The notes beneath the pieces are model-generated. The model was not told the DNA's origin. It made no database searches and saw nothing but the letters and a program-made list of their open reading frames with translations. From Nocardioides astragali (GTDB lineage: Bacteria; Actinomycetota; Actinomycetes; Propionibacteriales; Nocardioidaceae), in the NCBI RefSeq assembly GCF_024436375.1, contig NZ_JAFMZM010000003.1, positions 571,448-635,447 on the forward strand: DNA of 64,000 bases, given 5' to 3'. Both the position numbers and the translations under genes were made by a program. Below, in pieces: positions 59,049-64,000 of this stretch (its first letter is position 1; each line of letters starts with the position of its first letter).

Positions 59049-59726
59049 GTGACCTCACAGGCCCAGGCGACCCGCGTGCCGCAGGCGGACCGGACCCGCG
59101 CCATGCGGGCGCGGCTGCTGGAGGCGACGGTGGAGCTGTTGGTCGAGCGGGGCTTCGCCGGCACGTCGACCACCCTCGTCTCCGAGCGGGCGGGCGTCAG
59201 CCGCGGCGCGCAGCTGCACCACTTCCCGACCAAGAACGACCTCGTGGTCGCGGCGGTCGAGCACCTCACCGAGCGCCGTGGGGCCGAGCTGGCTGAGGCC
59301 GTCGCACAGCTGTCCGCCGGCAAGCGGCGCACGCGCGCGGTCGTCGAGATGCTGGGCGACCACTTCTCGTCGCCCGTCTTCGCCGCTGCCCTGGAGCTGT
59401 GGGTCGCGGCCCGCACCGACGAGTCCCTGCTCGCCGCCGTCGCACCGCTCGAGCAGCGTGTCGGCCGGGAGGCACACCGGATGACCGTGGCCGCGCTGGG
59501 TGCCGACGAGGAGCAGCCGGGTGTCCGCGAGCTCGTCCAGGCCACCCTCGACCTGGTCCGCGGCCTCGGCCTGGCCTCCACGATCTCCGACGACTCCGCG
59601 CGCCGTTGCCGGATCCTGCGGCAGTGGGCAGACGTCCTCGAGAAGGAGCTCGATCCACCCCACGACGTTCCCGCACTCCCCCGCTCCGCTCCTCCGTCCG
59701 ACAACGCCGCAGGGACCCCGGGATGA
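59049..59726 (+). CDS. TetR-family regulator of an acyl-CoA catabolic operon
   Basis: 225 aa, GTG 59049. HTH: RARLLEATVELLVERGFAGTSTTLVSERAGVSRGAQLHHFPTKNDLVVAAVEHL. C-terminal helices form the ligand pocket. The last about 22 residues (PPHDVPALPRSAPPSDN...) are encoded by a copy of the dispersed repeat, an odd added tail. ATGA overlap with the next gene. It likely senses an acyl-CoA and regulates the downstream operon through the dyad at 59003. Confidence 0.9.
   Translation: MTSQAQATRVPQADRTRAMRARLLEATVELLVERGFAGTSTTLVSERAGVSRGAQLHHFPTKNDLVVAAVEHLTERRGAELAEAVAQLSAGKRRTRAVVEMLGDHFSSPVFAAALELWVAARTDESLLAAVAPLEQRVGREAHRMTVAALGADEEQPGVRELVQATLDLVRGLGLASTISDDSARRCRILRQWADVLEKELDPPHDVPALPRSAPPSDNAAGTPG
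59656..59725. repeat. Dispersed intergenic repeat, copy B (diverged)
   Basis: Shares CACCCCACGACGTTC, CCGCTCCGCTCC and ACAACGCCGC with copies A and C but has changes in between. It ends at the ATG of the next gene (59723) and is read through as the C-terminal tail of TetR. Confidence 0.7.
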
Positions 59727-60502
59727 CCGAGGTGCTCACCCAGGTGCTCGCCGACCTCGCCGCCGAGGGCGACCGGCTCGAGGCGCTGGTCGCCGGCCTC
59801 GACGACGACGGCTGGCGCACGCCGACGCCGGCCGTGGGATGGGACGTCGCCACCCAGGTCGCGCACCTCACCTGGACCGACGAGGTGGCGCTCGCGGCTG
59901 CGACGGACAAGGACGCCTGGGACGCCGTGGTCCTGGAAGCGATCGCCGACCCAGGGGGCTACGTCGACCGGTGCGCCTACAGCCTCGCCCGCGAGCCCGA
60001 CCTGCTCGACCGCTGGCGTGCCGCTCGCACCGACCTGCGGAAGGCGCTCGGAGCCCACCCGCGGGGCGAGAAGATGCCCTGGTTCGGCCCGCCGATGTCG
60101 GCAACCTCGATGGCGACGGCCCGCCTGATGGAGACGTGGGCGCACGGCCTCGACGTGCACGAAGCGCTCGGGGCGCCGGTGGAGGACACGGACCGGATCC
60201 GTCACGTCGCGCACCTCGGCGTACGCACTCGCAGCTTCGCGTTCAGCGTCCACGGGCTCGAGGCGCCGTCGGAGGAGTTCCGGATCGACCTCGTCGCGCC
60301 GTCCGGGGACGTCTGGAGCTGGGGACCGGAGAACGCCGCCCAGACCCTGACCGGCAGCGCCGGGGACTTCTGTCGCCTCGTGACCCAGCGGGTGCACCGC
60401 GCGGACACCGACCTCGTCGCCGCCGGCGCCGACGTCGACCGCTGGCTCGACATCGCCCAGGCCTTCGCGGGCCAGCCGGGCGAGGGGAGGGGGGCGCGAT
60501 GA
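59723..60502 (+). CDS. TIGR03084-like DinB/maleylpyruvate isomerase-family protein
   Basis: 259 aa, ATG 59723, overlapping the TetR stop by ATGA. Start LADLAAEGDRLEALVAGLDDDGWRTPTPAVGWDVATQVAHLTWTDEVAL carries the conserved His of the metal site; WAHGLDVHEALGAP is the second His motif. The TIGR03084 group occurs in acyl-CoA and terpene catabolic operons; the reaction is unknown. Followed with ATGA overlap by atuA. Confidence 0.82.
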   Translation: MTEVLTQVLADLAAEGDRLEALVAGLDDDGWRTPTPAVGWDVATQVAHLTWTDEVALAAATDKDAWDAVVLEAIADPGGYVDRCAYSLAREPDLLDRWRAARTDLRKALGAHPRGEKMPWFGPPMSATSMATARLMETWAHGLDVHEALGAPVEDTDRIRHVAHLGVRTRSFAFSVHGLEAPSEEFRIDLVAPSGDVWSWGPENAAQTLTGSAGDFCRLVTQRVHRADTDLVAAGADVDRWLDIAQAFAGQPGEGRGAR

Positions 60503-62241
60503 GCACACGTGCGATCAGGATCGGCAACTGCTCCGGCTTCTACGGCGACCGGCTCAGCGCGATGCGCGAGATGCTCGAGGGCACCGGCGACGATGGGCGG
60601 GGCCTCGACGTCCTCACCGGCGACTACCTCGCCGAGCTCACCATGCTCATCCTCGGCAAGGACCAGCTCAAGGACCCGAGCCTCGGCTACGCCCGCACGT
60701 TCGTCCGCCAGGTCGAGGACTGCCTCGGCCTCGCACTGGAGCGCGGTGTGCGGATCGTCGCCAATGCCGGCGGGCTCAACCCGGCCGGCCTGGCCGACAG
60801 GATCCGCGAGGTCGCCGCCGGTCTCGGCCTCGACCCGCAGGTCGCCCACGTCGAGGGCGACGACGTACGCGACCTCGGCCCTCGAAATGGATGGAGCGAG
60901 GGCGTCCTGACTGCCAACGCCTACCTCGGCGGCTTCGGCATCGCCGCGGCGCTGACCGCCGGTGCCGACATCGTGGTGACCGGCCGAGTCACCGACGCCT
61001 CGCTCGTCGTCGGCCCCGCAGTGGCGCACCACGACTGGGCGCCGACGTCGTACGACGCCCTGGCGGGGGCGGTCGTCGCCGGCCACGTCATCGAGTGCGG
61101 CACCCAGGCGACCGGCGGCAACTTCAGCGGCTTCCTCGACCTGCCGCGCCGCGACCTCCCGCTGGGCTTCCCCGTCGCCGAGGTCGCCGCAGACGGGTCG
61201 AGCATCATCACCAAGCACGCCGGCACGGGCGGTTCGGTCACCGTCGACACCGTCACCGCTCAGCTGGTCTACGAGGTCCAGTCGACGCGCTACCTCGGCC
61301 CCGACGTCACCGTCCACCTCGACTCGATCCACCTGGCCCAGGACGGCGAGGACCGGGTGGCGGTCACCGGGGTCGTCGGCGAGGCACCGCCCGAGAAGCT
61401 CAAGGTCTGCGTCAACGAGCTCGGCGGCTGGCGCAACAGCGCCGAGTTCGTGCTGACCGGCCTCGATGTGGAGGCCAAGGCCGCGTGGGTGCGCGACCAG
61501 CTCGGCTCCCTGCTCACCGCGGCCGAGGTGACGTGGTCCGACGTCTCCGTCCCGGCGCTCGACGCCGACACCGAGGAGGCCGCCTCGACGCTGCTGCGCT
61601 GCACGGTCAAGGACAGCTCGCCCGATCCCGTGGGCCGCGTCTTCACGTCCGCGGCGGTGGAGCTCGCCCTGGGCTCCTACCCCGGCTTCACGATGACCGC
61701 GCCGCCGGCGCCGGCCACGCCGTACGGCATCTACCGCGCCCAGTACGTCGACCGCGCCGACGTCACTCACACCGTCGTGCACGCCGACGGTCGCCGCGAG
61801 GTCGTCGCCGACCCCGGCGTGTGCTCACCGACCGGCGAGGCACCCGGCGCCCGCCCGTCGCCCTACCCTGGCCGCGCGGACTCGCTGACCCGGCGCCTGC
61901 CGCTCGGCACCTTCGTCCACGCGCGGTCCGGCGACAAGGGTGGCGACGCCAACATCGGCCTCTGGGTCGCGCACGACGGCGCCGACCAGGAGACGTACGA
62001 CGCCCGCGTGCAGTGGCTGTTCAAGATGCTCTCGCCGCGCGCGATCCCCGGGCTCCTGCCCGAGGCGGCCGAGCTCGACGTCGACGTGTGGCTGCTCCCC
62101 AACCTCGGCGCGGTCAATCTGGTCGTGCACGACCTGCTCGGTCAGGGCGTCGCGGCCTCCACCCGCTTCGACCCCCAGGCCAAGGGCCTCGGGGAGTGGC
62201 TGCGCTCGCGGCTGGTCTCGATCGAGAAGAGCCTGCTGTGA
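60499..62241 (+). CDS. AtuA-like acyclic terpene utilisation protein (DUF1446)
   Basis: 580 aa, ATG 60499. DUF1446 opening IRIGNCSGFYGDRLSAM, followed by LTGDYLAELTMLILGK, ANAGGLNPAGLAD, and VTGRVTDASLVVGPAV. C-terminal 110 residues form the second domain (FVHARSGDKGGDANIGLW), as in AtuA of Pseudomonas citronellol and geraniol catabolism, where AtuA is needed but its reaction is not settled. Coupled with the acyl-CoA dehydrogenase by a GTGA overlap. Confidence 0.9.
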   Translation: MSTRAIRIGNCSGFYGDRLSAMREMLEGTGDDGRGLDVLTGDYLAELTMLILGKDQLKDPSLGYARTFVRQVEDCLGLALERGVRIVANAGGLNPAGLADRIREVAAGLGLDPQVAHVEGDDVRDLGPRNGWSEGVLTANAYLGGFGIAAALTAGADIVVTGRVTDASLVVGPAVAHHDWAPTSYDALAGAVVAGHVIECGTQATGGNFSGFLDLPRRDLPLGFPVAEVAADGSSIITKHAGTGGSVTVDTVTAQLVYEVQSTRYLGPDVTVHLDSIHLAQDGEDRVAVTGVVGEAPPEKLKVCVNELGGWRNSAEFVLTGLDVEAKAAWVRDQLGSLLTAAEVTWSDVSVPALDADTEEAASTLLRCTVKDSSPDPVGRVFTSAAVELALGSYPGFTMTAPPAPATPYGIYRAQYVDRADVTHTVVHADGRREVVADPGVCSPTGEAPGARPSPYPGRADSLTRRLPLGTFVHARSGDKGGDANIGLWVAHDGADQETYDARVQWLFKMLSPRAIPGLLPEAAELDVDVWLLPNLGAVNLVVHDLLGQGVAASTRFDPQAKGLGEWLRSRLVSIEKSLL

Positions 62242-63422
62242 ACGACCCGGGTCTCGTGACGGGACTTCGTCCCTCCTCGACCAGCGACGAGGAGGACGAG
62301 CGCGAGGCCCTGCGCGCGACCGCGGCGGAGTTCGTACGCCGCGAGGTGGCGCCGCACCTGCAGGAGTGGGAGGACGCGGGCGAGATCCCGCGCTCGCTCC
62401 ACCGCACGGCCGGCGACCTCGGCCTCATCGGCATCGCCTTCCCCGAGTCGGTCGGCGGCGGAGGTGGTGACCTGCTCGACTCGGTGGCGATGCAGGAGGC
62501 GATGTTCGAGGCGGGCGCGTCCAGCGGCCTGATGGCTGGCCTCTTCACCGCCGGGATCGCGCTGCCGCACATCGCGGCCAGCCGCGACGCCGGCCTGATC
62601 GACCGTTTCGTCCGTCCCACGCTCGCCGGCGACCTGATCGGCTCGCTCGCCATCACCGAGCCGGGCGGAGGGTCCGACGCCGCGCGGATCACCACGAGAG
62701 CGGTGCTCGAGGATGACCACTACGTCGTCAACGGCGCCAAGACCTTCATCACCTCCGGCGTCCGCGCCGACTTCGTCACCGCCGCGGTCCGCACAGGCGC
62801 GCCCGGTCACGCAGGGATCTCACTGCTGGTCGTCGAGAAGGGCACGCCCGGATTCAGCGTCGACCGGTCCCTGAAGAAGATGGGCTGGCACTGCTCGGAC
62901 ACTGCCGAGCTGCAGTTCACCGACGTACGCGTGCCGGTCGCCAACCTCGTCGGCGAGGAGGGCGCGGGGTTCGGCCAGATCGCCGACCAGTTCGTCGTCG
63001 AGCGGATCGCGCTGGCGGTGCACGGCTACGGCATCGCGGCCCGGTCCCTCGACCTCTCCGCGCGCTACTGCCGCGACCGGCAGACCTTTGGCCGGCCGCT
63101 GATCGCCCGCCAGTCCGTCCAGCACACGCTGGTCGAGATGCGGCGCCAGGTCGAGGTCGCGCGGACCTACACGCGATCCGTGGCCGCCCGGCACGTCGCC
63201 GGGGAGCTCGTCGTGGCCGAGGCGTGCCTGGCCAAGCAGACCGCGGTGGACTGCGCGGCGTACGTCTGCGACCGGGCGGTCCAGCTCTTCGGCGGCACCG
63301 GCTACATGCACGGCTCCGAGGTCGAGCGGCACTACCGCGACGCCCGGATCCTGCCGATCGGGGGCGGCGCCGACGAGGTGCTGCGCGACCTGACGGCGAA
63401 GCTGATGGGTTACACGTCATGA
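62238..63422 (+). CDS. Acyl-CoA dehydrogenase
   Basis: 394 aa, GTG 62238. N-terminal domain ALRATAAEFVRREVAPHLQEWE; FAD site SLAITEPGGGSDAARITTRA and FITSGVRADFV; C-terminal catalytic region VQLFGGTGYMHGSEVERHYRDARILPIGGGADEVLRDL, where Gly rather than Glu may be aligned at the base and the base location should be checked. It introduces the 2,3 double bond into an acyl-CoA, here probably from terpenoid or branched chains. An SRPBCC gene follows 19 bp downstream. Confidence 0.9.
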   Translation: MNDPGLVTGLRPSSTSDEEDEREALRATAAEFVRREVAPHLQEWEDAGEIPRSLHRTAGDLGLIGIAFPESVGGGGGDLLDSVAMQEAMFEAGASSGLMAGLFTAGIALPHIAASRDAGLIDRFVRPTLAGDLIGSLAITEPGGGSDAARITTRAVLEDDHYVVNGAKTFITSGVRADFVTAAVRTGAPGHAGISLLVVEKGTPGFSVDRSLKKMGWHCSDTAELQFTDVRVPVANLVGEEGAGFGQIADQFVVERIALAVHGYGIAARSLDLSARYCRDRQTFGRPLIARQSVQHTLVEMRRQVEVARTYTRSVAARHVAGELVVAEACLAKQTAVDCAAYVCDRAVQLFGGTGYMHGSEVERHYRDARILPIGGGADEVLRDLTAKLMGYTS

Positions 63423-63441
63423 CCACCGAAGGAGCAACACG

Positions 63442-63912
63442 ATGATCACGCTGCCGTCCCTGGGGGACAAGGTCTCCGTCTGGATGGACGCCCCGCCCGC
63501 CGCGGTCTGGGACCTCGTCAGCGACGTGACCCGGATCGGGGAGTTCAGCCCCGAGACGTTCGAGGCGAGGTGGACGCGCGGCTCGACCGGGCCGGAAGTG
63601 GGCGCCTACTTCAAGGGCCACGTGAAGCGCAACGGCGTCGGCCCGACCTACTGGAGCCTGTGCCAGGTCACCCAGTGCGAGCCGGAGGAGGTCTTCGAGT
63701 TCTCCGTCGGCAGCGACGCGGTGACCGTCAACAACTGGGGCTACCGGCTCGAGCCGAAGGACGGCGGGACGCTGGTGACGGAGTACTTCCGGCTCGACCC
63801 CAACCTCCCGACGCGGCTCTACTGGCTCGTCCTCGGGCCGCTGCGTCGGCGTACGAACCGGCACGGCATGCGCACCACGCTGGAGCGGATGAAGGCGGTG
63901 CTGGAGTCGTGA
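63442..63912 (+). CDS. SRPBCC-family (START/Bet v1-like) protein
   Basis: 156 aa, ATG 63442, AAGGAG upstream. Pattern VSVWMDAPPAAVWDLVSDVTRIGEFSPETFEARW is the classic polyketide cyclase/START opening; later RLEPKDGGTLVTEYFRL and GMRTTLERMKAVLE. These small proteins bind hydrophobic ligands. Co-transcribed with the acyl-CoA dehydrogenase. Followed by two copies of the dispersed repeat. Confidence 0.85.
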   Translation: MITLPSLGDKVSVWMDAPPAAVWDLVSDVTRIGEFSPETFEARWTRGSTGPEVGAYFKGHVKRNGVGPTYWSLCQVTQCEPEEVFEFSVGSDAVTVNNWGYRLEPKDGGTLVTEYFRLDPNLPTRLYWLVLGPLRRRTNRHGMRTTLERMKAVLES

Positions 63913-63913
63913 G

Positions 63914-63976
63914 CACCCCACGACGTTCTTCTCCTCCGCTGCGCTCCCCCGAACAACGCCGCGGGGACCCCGCATG
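63914..63976. repeat. 63-bp dispersed intergenic repeat, copy C
   Basis: CACCCCACGACGTT to CCCCGCATG, 63 bp, two changes from copy A at 49257. It fills the gap after the SRPBCC stop and ends in an ATG at 63974 that reads directly into copy D, so it either starts a gene outside the window or is part of a tandem array. Confidence 0.85.
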
Positions 63977-63978
63977 AG

Positions 63979-64000
63979 CACCCCACGACGTTCTTCTCCT
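63979..64000. repeat. Dispersed repeat, copy D (cut by window end)
   Basis: First 22 bases identical to the start of copies A and C, only 2 bp after the ATG that ends copy C. It shows the repeat in direct tandem here. The rest lies beyond the window. Confidence 0.7.

Noticed and set aside
1..64000. tRNA genes, integrase, transposase or CRISPR array as signs of mobile DNA
   Set aside because: I found no cloverleaf, no recombinase motifs and no regularly spaced repeats with unique spacers. The 63-bp repeats are the only dispersed elements seen.

Overview
The window is GC-rich actinobacterial chromosome. WhiB-like, Lrp/AsnC, SARP and CebR-type LacI regulators, two relatives of the mycothiol-dependent isomerase superfamily, frequent GTG starts and many 4-bp ATGA/GTGA gene overlaps all fit Actinomycetota. 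Gene content resembles Nocardioidaceae (Nocardioides-like), but this is inference. I see about 60 protein genes and no rRNA, tRNA, CRISPR array, transposase or integrase. No gap between genes exceeds 300 bp; the largest are 9056-9334, 55590-55841 and 10916-11133.

Layout. 1-10 kb: small enzymes and secreted proteins (VOC protein, phytase-like esterase, arylamine N-acetyltransferase, SMP-30-like protein, AdoHcy hydrolase-like protein, YciI, SGNH hydrolase, methyltransferase, metallophosphoesterase) and a lone receiver domain. 10-19 kb: a MarR regulator divergent from a DinB-type enzyme, a secreted Pro-rich protein with a strong terminator, a padR-fadH operon, then two Lrp/AsnC regulators each divergent from an amino-acid enzyme (a PLP Cys/Met enzyme and alanine dehydrogenase); a WhiB-like gene overlaps the end of ald. 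19-28 kb: CoA-transferase/racemase, glutamine amidotransferase, and a sugar ABC transporter plus beta-glucosidase operon with its LacI regulator and two palindromic operators. 27.7-33.3 kb: an arsenic island (arsR-acr3-arsC, facing a flavoprotein-MFS operon that diverges from an ArsR-ArsN fusion) with recurring palindromic operators. 33.3-43.4 kb: DEAD-box helicase with a structured leader, LLM oxidoreductase, CPBP protease, NAD(P)-binding protein, Na+/H+ antiporter with MerR regulator, and the fadA-fadB beta-oxidation operon with a palindromic operator. 43.4-52 kb: ECF sigma/anti-sigma pair and two ABC exporters, one under a PadR regulator. 59-64 kb: a TetR-controlled acyl-CoA catabolic operon (DinB-type protein, AtuA, acyl-CoA dehydrogenase, SRPBCC).

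The most unusual locus is 51994-58999. Two adjacent, homologous small peptides (64 and 72 aa) share an LPxRETL motif and an Asn/Ala-rich tail. They are followed by one protein that joins a PqqD/RRE-like domain, an M50 zinc protease (HELGH) and a ParA/MinD ATPase. Translationally coupled to it is a secreted protein with three CxxC motifs at an exact 34-residue period. Divergently transcribed are a membrane-anchored SARP/BTAD regulator and a secreted Ig-like protein. Direct repeats at 11-bp spacing, the geometry SARPs bind, lie before the first peptide gene and before the protease gene. I read this as a probable undescribed peptide (RiPP-like) maturation and export system.

A second unusual feature is a 63-bp repeat that fills stop-to-start gaps between genes (49257, 59656, 63914 and 63979).
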